Positions 1-8,485 are shown, counted from the stretch's first letter. The stretch: DNA of 32,521 bases from Tissierellia bacterium (GCA_012728075.1 JAAYFV010000173.1:1-32521), one strand, 5' to 3'. Numbers and translations: made by a program. The notes: a model not told the origin generated them from the letters alone.

Positions 1-1
1 A

Positions 2-1270
2 AAAGAAGAATTGCAGGAGACCATTGATTTTATCAATAACTCAAATAAATATAAAAAAATGGGAGCAAAGATTCCTAAAGGTATATTGTTTTATGGCCCC
101 CCTGGAACTGGTAAAACACTTTTAGCTAAAGCAGTTGCTGGTGAAACCAGCTCTACATTTCTCTATGCTAGTGGCTCAGAATTCGTAGAAAAATATGTGG
201 GAGTTGGTGCTAAAAGAGTAAGAACTCTCTTTGAAAAAGCAAAAAAAGACGCTCCAAGTATAATATTTATAGATGAAATAGACGCCATTGGAACAAGGAG
301 AAATTTAGAATCTAATAATGAAAAAGATCAAACTTTAAACCAACTACTAGTAGAGATGGATGGGTTTAACACCGACGAAACTGTAATCATCATAGGTGCA
401 ACTAATAGATTAGATTTACTTGATGAAGCTTTATTAAGACCAGGTAGATTTGATAGGCATATATATGTGGGAAATCCCAATATGAAAGCCCGGGAGCAAA
501 TACTTAAAGTCCATACTAAAAATAAGCCCTTAGATAAATCCATAGACATTAAAGAGATAGCTAGAAAAACCCATGGATTATCTGGTGCAGACTTAGCTAA
601 TATTGCTAATGAAGCAGCTATAATAGCTGTAAGAAATAATAAAAACAAAATTTGTATAGAAGATTTCGATGCAGCTATCGAAAGAGTATTAGCAGGGCTT
701 GAAGTAAAAAACCCTACAGTATTGATGGAGGAGAAAAAAACCGTAGCAACACACGAAGCAGGTCATGCCATAGTATCTAAAATACTTAAAACAGACATGG
801 TCCAAAAGATATCTATTATACCTAGGGGGCACGCTTTAGGCTATGTATTAAAATTTCCCGACGAAGATAGATATCTATTAACCAAACAGGAATTGATGAA
901 CAAGATATCAGCACTATTGGCAGGTAGGGCTGCAGAACAACTTGTTTTTAAAGAAATTACAACTGGAGCCAAAGATGATTTAGATAAAGCTACCAATATT
1001 GCAAAAGAAATGGTATGTAGCTATGGAATGAGCCCTTTAGGCCCTATGGCCTTAGATGAACACCATATTAAATATAATTATAATATGATAAGGGAAGAAA
1101 TAAAAAAAATACTAGATACTGGCTATAAAAATGCTTTGAAAATACTTGAAGACAATTTAGATATATTAAATCACATATCAGAAATTCTATTAGAAAAGGA
1201 AACAATCAATTCTGATGAGTTAGAAGAAATATTCAAAATATATAAAAAACCTATGGATTATGCCACATAA
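2..1270 (+). CDS. ftsH: FtsH-like ATP-dependent zinc metalloprotease, 5' end cut by the window
   Basis: Membrane-type AAA+ protease that unfolds and degrades proteins. The frame is already open at the first bases ([10 protein letters not shown]), so the N-terminus, including any membrane segments, lies outside the window. Visible in order: Walker A GPPGTGKT, pore loop EKYVGVGA (Tyr where FtsH usually has Phe), Walker [12 protein letters not shown], second region of homology ending RPGRFDR, the AAA lid, then the M41 peptidase with zinc motif HEAGH and the likely third ligand Asp in [10 protein letters not shown]. The linker between the MSPLGP and EEIKKIL segments is shorter than in typical FtsH, so this could be a compact FtsH paralogue rather than the housekeeping copy. 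A strong terminator follows at once. The protease class is certain; the exact paralogue is not. Confidence 0.93.
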   Translation, partial: KEELQETIDFINNSNKYKKMGAKIPKGILFYGPPGTGKTLLAKAVAGETSSTFLYASGSEFVEKYVGVGAKRVRTLFEKAKKDAPSIIFIDEIDAIGTRRNLESNNEKDQTLNQLLVEMDGFNTDETVIIIGATNRLDLLDEALLRPGRFDRHIYVGNPNMKAREQILKVHTKNKPLDKSIDIKEIARKTHGLSGADLANIANEAAIIAVRNNKNKICIEDFDAAIERVLAGLEVKNPTVLMEEKKTVATHEAGHAIVSKILKTDMVQKISIIPRGHALGYVLKFPDEDRYLLTKQELMNKISALLAGRAAEQLVFKEITTGAKDDLDKATNIAKEMVCSYGMSPLGPMALDEHHIKYNYNMIREEIKKILDTGYKNALKILEDNLDILNHISEILLEKETINSDELEEIFKIYKKPMDYAT

Positions 1271-1271
1271 A

Positions 1272-1306
1272 AAGAAGGCCTTTTATAATTTTGGCCTTCT
1301 TTTTTG
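1272..1306. terminator. Bidirectional rho-independent terminator between ftsH and thrS
   Basis: Stem AAGAAGGCC / GGCCTTCTT (9 bp) around an AT-rich loop. It is followed by T residues on the plus strand and preceded by A residues that become a U tract on the minus strand. It sits between the convergent ftsH-like gene and thrS and can serve both. Confidence 0.85.
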
Positions 1307-1320
1307 TGAATCAAATAGGT

Positions 1321-3231
1321 TTATTTTTTATTCTCCACCTCTTCCAATACCCTGTCTACAAACTCATCTAGCTTGAATTGACCAATATCTCCCTTATCCC
1401 TTTTATTTACAGATACTAATCTATCCTTTACTTCTTTCTCACCTACAATAAGCATATAAGGTATTCTTTGAAGACGTGCTTCTCTTATTTTATAACCGAT
1501 CTTTTCAGCTCTATCGTCAATATCCACCCTTAGACCTTTGCCTTCCATTTCTTTTTTGATCTCATAACCATAATCATTAAATTTATCCGATATAGGAAGA
1601 ACTATAGCCTGAACTGGGGCTATCCACACTGGAAATTTACCTGCATAGTGCTCTATTAATATCCCCATAAACCTTTCTATACTTCCTAGAATAGTCCTAT
1701 GGACCATAACTGGACGTTTCTTTTCATTATCCTTATCTACATAGGTTAAGTCAAATCTCTCAGGCATTTGGAAATCTAATTGAATAGTACCACATTGCCA
1801 AGTTCTACCAATAGCATCTTCTAAGTGATAGTCAATTTTAGGCCCATAAAAAGCCCCATCGCCTTCATTTATGGTGTATTCTATTTCCTTTTCTTCTAAA
1901 GCTTCTTTCAAGCTATTTGTCGCTAATTCCCATTGTTCCTCTGTACCCATAGAATTTTCTGGTCTTGTAGATAATTCCACATGATATTTAAATCCAAATA
2001 CACTATATATATAATCTGCTAAATCTATTATATCCTTAATCTCTTCCTTCACTTGAGAAGGTAACATATATAGATGAGCATCATCCTGAGTAAAACTTCT
2101 AACCCTCATCAATCCATGGAGAGCACCAGAAAGCTCATGTCTATGAACTAATCCTAATTCTCCCCATCTTAGAGGTAAATCCCTGTAACTATACATTTTC
2201 GATTTGTACACTAGTATAGAACCAGGGCAATTCATAGGTTTTATAGCATAATTATTATCATCAATTTCCGTAAAATACATATTCTCTCTATAGTGATCCC
2301 AATGACCTGAACGTCTCCATAGTTCTTCATTTAGTATTATAGGAGTTTTTATCTCTCCATAACCCCTTTTAATATGTTCTTCTTTCCAGAAATCCTCTAA
2401 TATATTTCTCATAATCATTCCCTTTGGATGGAAGAATGGGAAACCTGGACCTTCTTCATGGATGCTAAACAGTTCTAGTTCTTTACCTAATTTTCTATGG
2501 TCCCTCTTTTTAGCTTCCTCCAATCTATCAAGATATTCCTCTAAATCTTTTTTCTTTTCAAAAGAAATCCCATATATTCTCTGAAGCATCTTGTTGTTCT
2601 CATCTCCTCGCCAATAGGCTCCTGCAATGCTTAAAAGTTTTATATATTTTACTCTTTTAGTATCTAAAAGATGGGGACCAGCACATAGATCTACAAAATC
2701 TCCTTGTTTATAAAAGGATATCTCTTCATCCTCAGGCAAATTCTCGATAAGTTCAACTTTATACACTTCATCTTTTTCTTTAAAATATTCTAGAGCTTTA
2801 TCTCTAGGCATAACAAATCTCTCCATAGCATAGCCTTCTTGAGCAATTTTGACCATTTCTTTCTCAATTTCTTCCAAATCCTCTGGTGTAAATCTGTGTT
2901 CAGTATCAAAATCATAGTAAAAACCATCTTCTATAGCAGGCCCTATAGCAAATTTCACATCTGGGAATAGTTTCATTACTGCATGAGCCATTATATGGGC
3001 TGATGTATGCCAAAATATTTCTTTTCCTTCTTTATCTTCAAATTTAACTATTCTCACATGAGCATCTTCATCAATAGTCTCCTGCATGCCTTTTATATCT
3101 CCATTAACTACTGCCCCTAAAGCTACTCTAGCCAATCCTTCACTAATATCCTTTGCAACTTCCAATACAGTAATACCTTTGTCGTACTCTTTAACTGAAT
3201 TATCTGGTAAAGTTACCTTTATCTTTTCCAT
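1321..3231 (-). CDS. thrS: Threonyl-tRNA synthetase
   Basis: Class II synthetase that charges tRNA-Thr in the cytoplasm. 636 residues is the usual bacterial length. Order: N-terminal TGS domain (about 1-62); editing domain with HTSAH (His75, His79) and Cys183/His187; class II catalytic core with likely zinc ligands Cys335 (MNCPGS) and His386; motif 2 around RHELSGALHGLMRVR; C-terminal anticodon-binding domain from about 535. The ATG start has AGGAGG 8 nt upstream. The gene has its own promoter and a T-box leader with an ACC threonine specifier, so uncharged tRNA-Thr should switch it on. It lies downstream of hisS on the same strand but is separated from it by this leader. Confidence 0.98.
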   Translation of the reverse strand: MEKIKVTLPDNSVKEYDKGITVLEVAKDISEGLARVALGAVVNGDIKGMQETIDEDAHVRIVKFEDKEGKEIFWHTSAHIMAHAVMKLFPDVKFAIGPAIEDGFYYDFDTEHRFTPEDLEEIEKEMVKIAQEGYAMERFVMPRDKALEYFKEKDEVYKVELIENLPEDEEISFYKQGDFVDLCAGPHLLDTKRVKYIKLLSIAGAYWRGDENNKMLQRIYGISFEKKKDLEEYLDRLEEAKKRDHRKLGKELELFSIHEEGPGFPFFHPKGMIMRNILEDFWKEEHIKRGYGEIKTPIILNEELWRRSGHWDHYRENMYFTEIDDNNYAIKPMNCPGSILVYKSKMYSYRDLPLRWGELGLVHRHELSGALHGLMRVRSFTQDDAHLYMLPSQVKEEIKDIIDLADYIYSVFGFKYHVELSTRPENSMGTEEQWELATNSLKEALEEKEIEYTINEGDGAFYGPKIDYHLEDAIGRTWQCGTIQLDFQMPERFDLTYVDKDNEKKRPVMVHRTILGSIERFMGILIEHYAGKFPVWIAPVQAIVLPISDKFNDYGYEIKKEMEGKGLRVDIDDRAEKIGYKIREARLQRIPYMLIVGEKEVKDRLVSVNKRDKGDIGQFKLDEFVDRVLEEVENKK

Positions 3232-3256
3232 TTATAATACCTCCTTTTATTTCAAT

Positions 3257-3500
3257 AAAAAAACCCTCGTCACTGCACAAAGCAGGGACGAGAGTTTTCC
3301 TCCCGTGGTTCCACCCTAATTGGTTCTCATTTTAATAACGCAAATTTGCGGACATCCTTCAGCTAATGCTTAGGATACAGCTTAGGGGTGGTCTTCAGTC
3401 AATTATCTCTTAGGGATGCTTACAGCCTAAGGCACTCCCTTCTCTTTAAGGATTGATTGACTTACTCTTCCCTTCAACGCCTTTAAATATAAATGCTTGT
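3257..3500 (-). promoter_or_regulatory. T-box riboswitch leader of thrS, specifier ACC (Thr)
   Basis: Read on the minus strand, the leader holds a Stem I whose arms AGTCAAT / ATTGACT pair, with the loop-E AGTA on the 5' side and GAAG on the 3' side. The trinucleotide ACC (3392-3390, Thr codon) follows, then A. The conserved T-box core AGGGTGGAACCACG is at 3317-3304. An intrinsic terminator with stem CTCGTC / GACGAG and a run of T lies at about 3294-3257, just before the thrS ribosome binding site. Known mechanism: uncharged tRNA-Thr stabilises the antiterminator and lets transcription proceed. Confidence 0.95.
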
Positions 3501-3510
3501 TTATTGATAT

Positions 3511-3539
3511 ATTATAGCTATTTATACCCAAAAGGTCAA
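3511..3539 (-). promoter_or_regulatory. Sigma-A promoter of thrS
   Basis: On the minus strand TTGACC (3539-3534), a 17-nt spacer and TATAAT (3516-3511). Transcription should start near 3504, just ahead of Stem I of the T-box. Only one base differs from consensus across both boxes. Confidence 0.85.
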
Positions 3540-3609
3540 GAAATATTTATAAACTTAAATTATTTTAGCAAATTATTGTTAAATTAAATCTATTTCATAT
3601 TGTAATACT

Positions 3610-4926
3610 TTAACTATCCTTCAAAACTAATAATAATTCTTCTATAGATAACATCTCTTGTTTTCCAGTTTCCATGTCTCTTAAACTATATCTTCCCTGT
3701 TTTATCTCCTCTTCTCCAATGATTAAAGTATAAGGAATGCCTAATTTGTCTGCATAGCCAAATTTTTTGCCCATTTTTTCCGTTTCCAAATATATTTGAG
3801 TATTTATATCCTTTTCTCTCAAATCACTTGCTATCTTTATCCCTTGATCTAGATAGCCTTTCATTGGAATTATCAACACTTTGGTTAATGAATTATCTTC
3901 AGTTTTAATTAAATTAGCCTCATTTAGTTGATAAAATAATCTAGTAAGTCCTATAGAAATACCCACTCCAGGAAGTTTTTGCTTGGTATAGTATTCAGCC
4001 AAATTATCATATCTGCCACCAGAACAAATGCTCCCGATATTAGTATATTCATCTAAAAAGGTTTCATATACTGTACCTGTATAATAATCTAGCCCTCTTG
4101 CAATAGTTAAATCAATCATATAATTTTCTTCAGGCACTCCGAAAACTTTTACATGATGATTTACAGCTATCAACTCTTCTAATCCTTCATTAAAAATATC
4201 ATTTTCAATTTTCAATTTCTTTAAACTATCTAGCTTTTCTTCATTACTTCCTGAAATCTGTATAAATTGGATAATCTTATTTATTTTATCCTGTTCTAAT
4301 CCTTGTTCTTTTAATTCCTCTTCTACCTTGTTTAATCCTATCTTCTCTAGTTTATCAATAGTCCTTAAAATTTCTGTAGAATTCAATATCCCTAAATGCT
4401 CGAAAAAACCCTTTAATACCTTTCTATTATTGATTTTTATAGTGAAGGAATCAAATCCTAAATCCTTAAAAGTAGAATATATAACACTTGGGATCTCCGC
4501 ATCGTTAACTATATCTAATTTTCCATTACCTATTATATCTATATCACATTGATAAAATTCCCTAAACCTACCTCTTTGAGCCTTTTCTCCCCTATATACC
4601 TTTCCTATATGATATCTTCTAAAAGGGAAGGTTAATTCAGAAAAGTGCTGAGCTACATATCGTGCTAAGGGTACAGTTAAATCAAATCTCAATGCTAAAT
4701 CCGTATCCCCTTTTTCAAATTTATATATCTGTTTTTCTGTTTCTCCACCGCCTTTAGCCAATAGGACCTCTGCTCTTTCAATTACAGGTGTATCTATAGG
4801 CAAAAAACCAAATTTTTCATAATTATCCCTTATAGTATCCAACATCTTGTTAAACAATATTTGCTCCGCTGGAAGTAACTCCATAAAACCAGGCAATGTG
4901 GATGGCTTTATTATATTATTTGTCAT
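3610..4926 (-). CDS. hisS: Histidyl-tRNA synthetase
   Basis: Class II synthetase charging tRNA-His; 438 residues. The N-terminal core has motif 2 at about residues 112-133, with RGEKAQRGRFREFYQCDID in place of the RHERPQxGRYRQFHQ form common in bacteria. The histidine-specific signature RGLDYYTGTVYE and GGRYDNL follow, with a C-terminal anticodon-binding domain from about 345. That domain argues against the HisZ regulatory paralogue, which lacks it. The start has GGAGG 7 nt upstream. No T-box fits in the 114-nt upstream gap, unlike the other three synthetase genes here. The motif 2 form suggests the longer HisS lineage found in clostridia; that placement is my inference from memory of the family. 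Confidence 0.95.
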   Translation of the reverse strand: MTNNIIKPSTLPGFMELLPAEQILFNKMLDTIRDNYEKFGFLPIDTPVIERAEVLLAKGGGETEKQIYKFEKGDTDLALRFDLTVPLARYVAQHFSELTFPFRRYHIGKVYRGEKAQRGRFREFYQCDIDIIGNGKLDIVNDAEIPSVIYSTFKDLGFDSFTIKINNRKVLKGFFEHLGILNSTEILRTIDKLEKIGLNKVEEELKEQGLEQDKINKIIQFIQISGSNEEKLDSLKKLKIENDIFNEGLEELIAVNHHVKVFGVPEENYMIDLTIARGLDYYTGTVYETFLDEYTNIGSICSGGRYDNLAEYYTKQKLPGVGISIGLTRLFYQLNEANLIKTEDNSLTKVLIIPMKGYLDQGIKIASDLREKDINTQIYLETEKMGKKFGYADKLGIPYTLIIGEEEIKQGRYSLRDMETGKQEMLSIEELLLVLKDS

Positions 4927-5009
4927 ATATATACCTCCAAATTATATGTATTTTACTATTATGATATCATTTATATTGATTTTTTCAATAAAATCATGAA
5001 TTTTATAAA

Positions 5010-5038
5010 ATAAAAAGAAGCTAAAAATTCTAACTTCT
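5010..5038 (-). terminator. Rho-independent terminator after ytxC
   Basis: On the minus strand, stem AGAAGTTA / TAGCTTCT (8 bp with one G-U pair) followed by TTTTATTTT. It begins just after the ytxC stop codon and separates it from hisS. Confidence 0.7.
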
Positions 5039-5040
5039 AG

Positions 5041-5889
5041 TTATTTTCCCCTTTTAATTCTTATCTCTCCATTACATTTTTCACAACCTTGACATACATA
5101 TACTCCTTCTTGAAATACGTTTGTTATTACCTTGACCACATCTTCATCTTTAAATTTTTCATCTAGATGTAAAACTATTTTCTTTGGAGCTATTACTATT
5201 AAAGTACTTATAAGTATATCGTCCTTGCTAATATTGGTATTATCTATTTCTGTAATGATTTCTGAAAAAAAGTCCTTATCAATAGCATTTCCCTCGCCAT
5301 CTAATAGCTTGTAATCCATATCTTCAAATACCAAATGTACTAAATCATATTTTGGCTCTTGAGACTCAACAAAATATTGTAATATTTTTATAAATTCCCT
5401 ATATTCCTTTTCAACAGTAAATTCATCAATCCCCTTTTCAATAGCTAGGTTTACTAAAAAATTTAATTCTTCTAATCTAAACCTTATAAAACCATCAATT
5501 AAAATAGTGGAGTTATTCATAATATAATCTTTTGTTTTCATATATACATGTTTTTTTTCCTCTAAAAAATTTTTTCTATCTAATAGAATGGCTTTTGATA
5601 TATTACCAATTTCTTTTTTTTCAGAGACTTTTAAATCATTCCAAAATAAATATAAATTTTTATTTATAATATCTTTAGCATATATTAACAATATCATATC
5701 TAAAATAGCCTTTGATACATTATTATAAAAATCCTTAGCTGTTGATTTTTTGCTTTCTATATTTATATCAATAGAATATCTAGAACCATATTGCTTATTA
5801 TTAATCTTTACCTTTTTATCAGAAAAATAATCCTGTACTATTTCCATGGCTTTAGCCATATCTTTATCCAGTCCAATAGTCACATTCAT
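5041..5889 (-). CDS. ytxC: Putative sporulation protein, YtxC family
   Basis: A 282-residue protein with no clear signal peptide or membrane segment. It is rich in Lys, Glu and Ile, and has a charged middle with QEPKYDLVHLVFED and a C-terminal end with a compact Cys cluster (CQGCEKC) followed by basic residues. The overall pattern and the position two genes from thrS match the YtxC-like family, which in Bacillus lies directly beside thrS and is linked to sporulation; its biochemical role is not known. Here hisS lies between the two. The start is ATG at 5889 with a GGGAG-type site about 10 nt upstream. It is probably co-transcribed with the GME-fold-like gene 69 nt upstream. Family assignment is from pattern recognition only. 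Confidence 0.72.
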   Translation of the reverse strand: MNVTIGLDKDMAKAMEIVQDYFSDKKVKINNKQYGSRYSIDINIESKKSTAKDFYNNVSKAILDMILLIYAKDIINKNLYLFWNDLKVSEKKEIGNISKAILLDRKNFLEEKKHVYMKTKDYIMNNSTILIDGFIRFRLEELNFLVNLAIEKGIDEFTVEKEYREFIKILQYFVESQEPKYDLVHLVFEDMDYKLLDGEGNAIDKDFFSEIITEIDNTNISKDDILISTLIVIAPKKIVLHLDEKFKDEDVVKVITNVFQEGVYVCQGCEKCNGEIRIKRGK

Positions 5890-5958
5890 TGCTCTTTCAC
5901 TCCCTTCTGTTACTAGTATGCTCTTTAGAAAACTGCCTATTCAATATAAAGAGTTACT

Positions 5959-6705
5959 TTATTGGCAGTATAGACCAATCATAGTGCCAACATCTATAAT
6001 TTTTTTATTACTTAACCATATAGGTATTTTTTTGTATTTTTTTATAAATCTTAATATTTCCTTCTTATCCAGATGGTAATCAAGGGTTCCTGTTAAGATA
6101 ATTTCATCTCTAGATAAATTTCCACAAGTACCACCAATAAAACCATAATTGTATCCAGATAATTCTATATATCCTGGTTGTATCAATAATACATCAAAAG
6201 CCAAATCCTTTAACTTTTTGCTTATTACATAATCAGCAGTAATAACCGCTTTTTCGTCAATAATTGCCATAGAACATTTAGTATACCCTTGATTTACATG
6301 AACAAACTCTAAACCCTGTTTTTTTAGATAGTATTTTAATTTTTCATCGGTATATTTAAAATTATGTACAGCTATACCTTCCATCCTACCAACATTATAT
6401 GCTATATCTTTTGGATATGCTTTACCTAATCTTGTATCTCCTTTTATTAAGTTTATACCCATACCATATAGCTTTTCCTCATAGTATTCAAAAACATTAG
6501 GTGCTATAATCAGAGACTTATGATCAACTGGGTGCATAACTATATCTGGATGGTAGGCTATAGGTTTTGCTACCTCCTTGCACTCTATTGTAGGTATTAT
6601 GTTTAAATTAAGTTTTTTTAAATTATCCATAATCTCACTAGATACCCTACCATCAATTATTATAGTATTTGCCTTTTTAAGTGGGATAAAAGGGTTTTTT
6701 AACAT
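5959..6705 (-). CDS. GME-fold-like protein, DUF6873 type
   Basis: A 248-residue soluble protein. It resembles the guanidine-modifying-enzyme (amidinotransferase-like) fold, with repeated beta/alpha units. Visible elements are HPDIVMHPVD near residues 52-61, VNQGYTKCSMAIID with a Cys in the middle, a VITAD strand, and the glycine-rich GFIGGTCGNLSRDE near 190. Similar proteins in clostridia are annotated DUF6873; no substrate is known. Candidate catalytic residues are the His/Asp of the first motif and the Cys of TKCS or GGTCG, but I cannot assign them. The start is ATG at 6705 after AAAGGATG. It is transcribed away from the tRNA operon and towards ytxC, so a sporulation role is possible but only by association. 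Confidence 0.6.
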   Translation of the reverse strand: MLKNPFIPLKKANTIIIDGRVSSEIMDNLKKLNLNIIPTIECKEVAKPIAYHPDIVMHPVDHKSLIIAPNVFEYYEEKLYGMGINLIKGDTRLGKAYPKDIAYNVGRMEGIAVHNFKYTDEKLKYYLKKQGLEFVHVNQGYTKCSMAIIDEKAVITADYVISKKLKDLAFDVLLIQPGYIELSGYNYGFIGGTCGNLSRDEIILTGTLDYHLDKKEILRFIKKYKKIPIWLSNKKIIDVGTMIGLYCQ

Positions 6706-6770
6706 ATTTATTCATCCTTTATATAATCATATAGTTAAATATATAATTATCACATATTTAAACACAAAAC

Positions 6771-6794
6771 AACCTCCTATGTACATAGGAGGTT
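6771..6794 (-). terminator. Palindromic terminator of the tRNA operon
   Basis: A 24-nt perfect inverted repeat with arms AACCTCCTATGT / ACATAGGAGGTT and no spacer, 4 nt past the encoded CCA of tRNA-Cys. The minus-strand continuation is GTTTTGTG, a modest U tract. One arm is an AGGAGG sequence, but no start codon follows at a suitable distance. Confidence 0.7.
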
Positions 6795-6797
6795 TAA

Positions 6798-6872
<75 letters not shown>

Positions 6873-6957
6873 ATTTTAAGACTTGTGAATAAAAAAACTT
6901 TCTACCAATACTAACGGCTTCGACTAAGTGATTCACACAAAATCGAAATACATGATT

Positions 6958-6997
6958 TTGGTTCTCTACTTATGCCTTACCCCTTGGTTATGCCACC
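6958..6997 (-). pseudogene. tRNA-Cys-like 5' half (degenerate tRNA)
   Basis: Read from 6997 on the minus strand, GGTGGCATAACCAAGGGGTAAGGCA matches the 5' acceptor and D arm of the neighbouring tRNA-Cys with three substitutions, then diverges before the anticodon. No matching 3' acceptor strand, anticodon stem or T arm can be formed downstream. The copy stops about 85 nt before the intact tRNA-Cys. It looks like a partial duplication left inside the operon. A processed RNA function cannot be ruled out. Confidence 0.7.
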
Positions 6998-7003
6998 TAA
7001 TAT

Positions 7004-7078
7004 TGGAGCGGAAGACGGGATTCGAACCCGCGGCCCTCGCCTTGGCAAGGCGATGCTCTACCCCTGAGCCACTTCCGC
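7004..7078 (-). tRNA. tRNA-Gly (GCC)
   Basis: Acceptor stem GCGGAAG / CTTCCGC, discriminator U, encoded CCA, anticodon stem-loop CGCCT-TGCCAA-GGCG with anticodon GCC, and T arm GGGTTCGAATCCC. It is the second gene of the tRNA operon. Confidence 0.97.
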
Positions 7079-7086
7079 AAATTATT

Positions 7087-7162
7087 TGGTGCCCAGAGGC
7101 GGAATCGAACCACCGACACGGGGATTTTCAGTCCCCTGCTCTACCTACTGAGCTATCTGGGC
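7087..7162 (-). tRNA. tRNA-Phe (GAA)
   Basis: Acceptor stem GCCCAGA / TCTGGGC, discriminator A, encoded CCA, anticodon stem-loop GGGGA-CTGAAAA-TCCCC with anticodon GAA, and T arm GGTTCGATTCC. It is the first gene after the promoter. Confidence 0.97.
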
Positions 7163-7180
7163 TTATGCGTCACAATTGTT

Positions 7181-7209
7181 AGTATACAAGAATATTTTTA
7201 TAAAGTCAA
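7181..7209 (-). promoter_or_regulatory. Sigma-A promoter of the tRNA operon
   Basis: On the minus strand TTGACT (7209-7204), a 17-nt spacer and TATACT (7186-7181). Predicted start is near 7174, about 12 nt before tRNA-Phe. It begins right after the hslO stop codon. Confidence 0.85.
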
Positions 7210-7212
7210 TAG

Positions 7213-8091
7213 TTAATTATCATTTATTAGCTTATGCAAATCTTCCTCTGTAAATAAATATTTACTATTACAAAAATGACATATCACTTCAGCTTTCCCA
7301 TCTTTTTTAATCATATCCTCTATTTCCTCTTTGCCCAAGCTTTGTAGCATACTTTCAATCTTTTCCCTTTTACAATTGCATTCAAAACTTATAAATTTCT
7401 TCTCTAATATTTCCATTTCAAATTCACCAAATAGCTCTTCCATAACCTCTTCTGGGGTTAGCCCTTCATCTATAAGAGTTGAAATAGGCTTTGCTTTACT
7501 TAATATTTCTTCAATCCTATCAATATCCTCTTCTGCTACATCTGGAAGTAATTGAAGCATATAACCACCAGCAGCCTTTACAGATATATCCTTATCTACT
7601 AAAACTCCCAAGTTTATTGCTGATGGCTGTTGTTCTGATACATAAAAATAATTCACCAGATCTTCTGCAATTTCCCCAGATACTAAATTAGCCATACCTA
7701 TATAAGGTTCCCTTAATCCTAAATCCCTTATAACTACCAACTGCCCATTTTTACCTACTAATCCACCTACATTTAATTTCCCGTCAGGCTTTGAAGGAAT
7801 ATCTGCATATGGATTGTCTACATATCCTTTTACTTCTCCTTTGCTATTAGCAACAGTCACTATATCTCCAATGGGGCCATCCCCTTTTATCTTAAAGGTT
7901 AGGGAATCTTTCTCCCCTTTCATAGTAATGCCCATGATAGCAGCTCCTGTCAAAGCCCTACCTAAAGCAGCTGTAGCTGTAGGGGAAGTATTGTGGATTC
8001 TCCTCGCTTTTTCTACTAAATTAGTAGAATTTGCAACAAATAAACGTATAGTTTTGTCCTTATTTATTCCACGTATAATATAATCCTTCAT
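7213..8091 (-). CDS. hslO: Hsp33 family redox-regulated chaperone
   Basis: A 292-residue cytoplasmic holdase chaperone that is activated by oxidation. The N-terminal substrate-binding domain starts MKDYIIRGINKD. The C-terminal redox switch has the zinc-binding cysteines in the canonical CxC (Cys238, Cys240) and CxxC (Cys271, Cys274) spacing. These coordinate zinc in the reduced, inactive form and form disulfides on stress. The start is ATG with AAAGGAG 6 nt upstream. It lies between the csp terminator and the tRNA promoter and appears to be a single gene. Presence in an anaerobe fits a role in surviving oxygen exposure; that is inference. Confidence 0.96.
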   Translation of the reverse strand: MKDYIIRGINKDKTIRLFVANSTNLVEKARRIHNTSPTATAALGRALTGAAIMGITMKGEKDSLTFKIKGDGPIGDIVTVANSKGEVKGYVDNPYADIPSKPDGKLNVGGLVGKNGQLVVIRDLGLREPYIGMANLVSGEIAEDLVNYFYVSEQQPSAINLGVLVDKDISVKAAGGYMLQLLPDVAEEDIDRIEEILSKAKPISTLIDEGLTPEEVMEELFGEFEMEILEKKFISFECNCKREKIESMLQSLGKEEIEDMIKKDGKAEVICHFCNSKYLFTEEDLHKLINDN

Positions 8092-8132
8092 AGCATACTC
8101 CTTTATTTCCTTTATTATATTATAAATATTTA

Positions 8133-8151
8133 AAGCCCCTAATAGGGGCTT
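8133..8151 (-). terminator. Terminator after the cold-shock gene
   Basis: Stem AAGCCCCT / AGGGGCTT (8 bp) with a 3-nt loop. The minus-strand continuation TAAATATTT is a weak U tract. It lies between csp and hslO on the same strand. Confidence 0.65.
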
Positions 8152-8190
8152 GATTGCTACCGTTATAAAACATATAACAGAGAATTAGGT

Positions 8191-8391
8191 TTATAGTTTC
8201 ACAACATTTGTAGCTTGAGGACCTTTTTCTCCTTGAACTATTTCAAATTCAACATTTTGTCCTTCTTCTAAAGTTTTAAATCCATCAGACTCAATTGCTG
8301 AATAATGTACAAATACATCTTCACCTTCATCAGTGGAAATAAAACCGTAACCTTTTGTGGCGTTAAACCACTTTACAGTACCTTTTACCAT
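8191..8391 (-). CDS. Cold-shock protein, CspA/CspB family
   Basis: A single 66-residue OB-fold nucleic-acid-binding domain that binds single-stranded RNA/DNA and acts as an RNA chaperone. RNP1 is KGYGFIS near residues 13-19 and RNP2 is VFVHYSAI near 26-33. The length is standard for the family. The start is ATG 10 nt after GGAGG. It has its own sigma-A promoter and about a 60-nt leader with a hairpin, both usual for cold-shock genes. Which csp paralogue this is cannot be told from one gene. Confidence 0.96.
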   Translation of the reverse strand: MVKGTVKWFNATKGYGFISTDEGEDVFVHYSAIESDGFKTLEEGQNVEFEIVQGEKGPQATNVVKL

Positions 8392-8420
8392 TTAAAACAT
8401 TCCTCCAATACAACAATTTA

Positions 8421-8446
8421 ATAGATGAGTCCTATGTATCATCTAT
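8421..8446 (-). promoter_or_regulatory. Leader hairpin of the cold-shock gene
   Basis: Inverted repeat ATAGATGA / TCATCTAT with a 10-nt loop in the 5' untranslated region, 20 nt upstream of the GGAGG site. Cold-shock leaders in other bacteria fold in a temperature-dependent way; that this one does is inference. Confidence 0.5.
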
Positions 8447-8455
8447 CTTGAATTA

Positions 8456-8485
8456 AGTCTATCACAAATAGGATATCCTTGTCAA
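8456..8485 (-). promoter_or_regulatory. Sigma-A promoter of the cold-shock gene
   Basis: On the minus strand a consensus TTGACA (8485-8480), an 18-nt spacer and TAGACT (8461-8456). It leaves a leader of roughly 60 nt. Confidence 0.65.

Noticed and set aside
3610-4926. HisZ (ATP-phosphoribosyltransferase regulatory subunit) instead of HisS
   Set aside because: A complete anticodon-binding domain and catalytic signatures are present, and no his biosynthesis genes are nearby.
6771-6794. Palindrome as a protein operator or as an attachment site
   Set aside because: Its place directly after the last tRNA is best explained by termination. No integrase or second copy with a direct repeat was seen.
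6928-7182. An 84-codon plus-strand frame across the tRNA cluster
   Set aside because: It is the antisense of three tRNAs. Such frames often get annotated as hypothetical proteins but are not genes.
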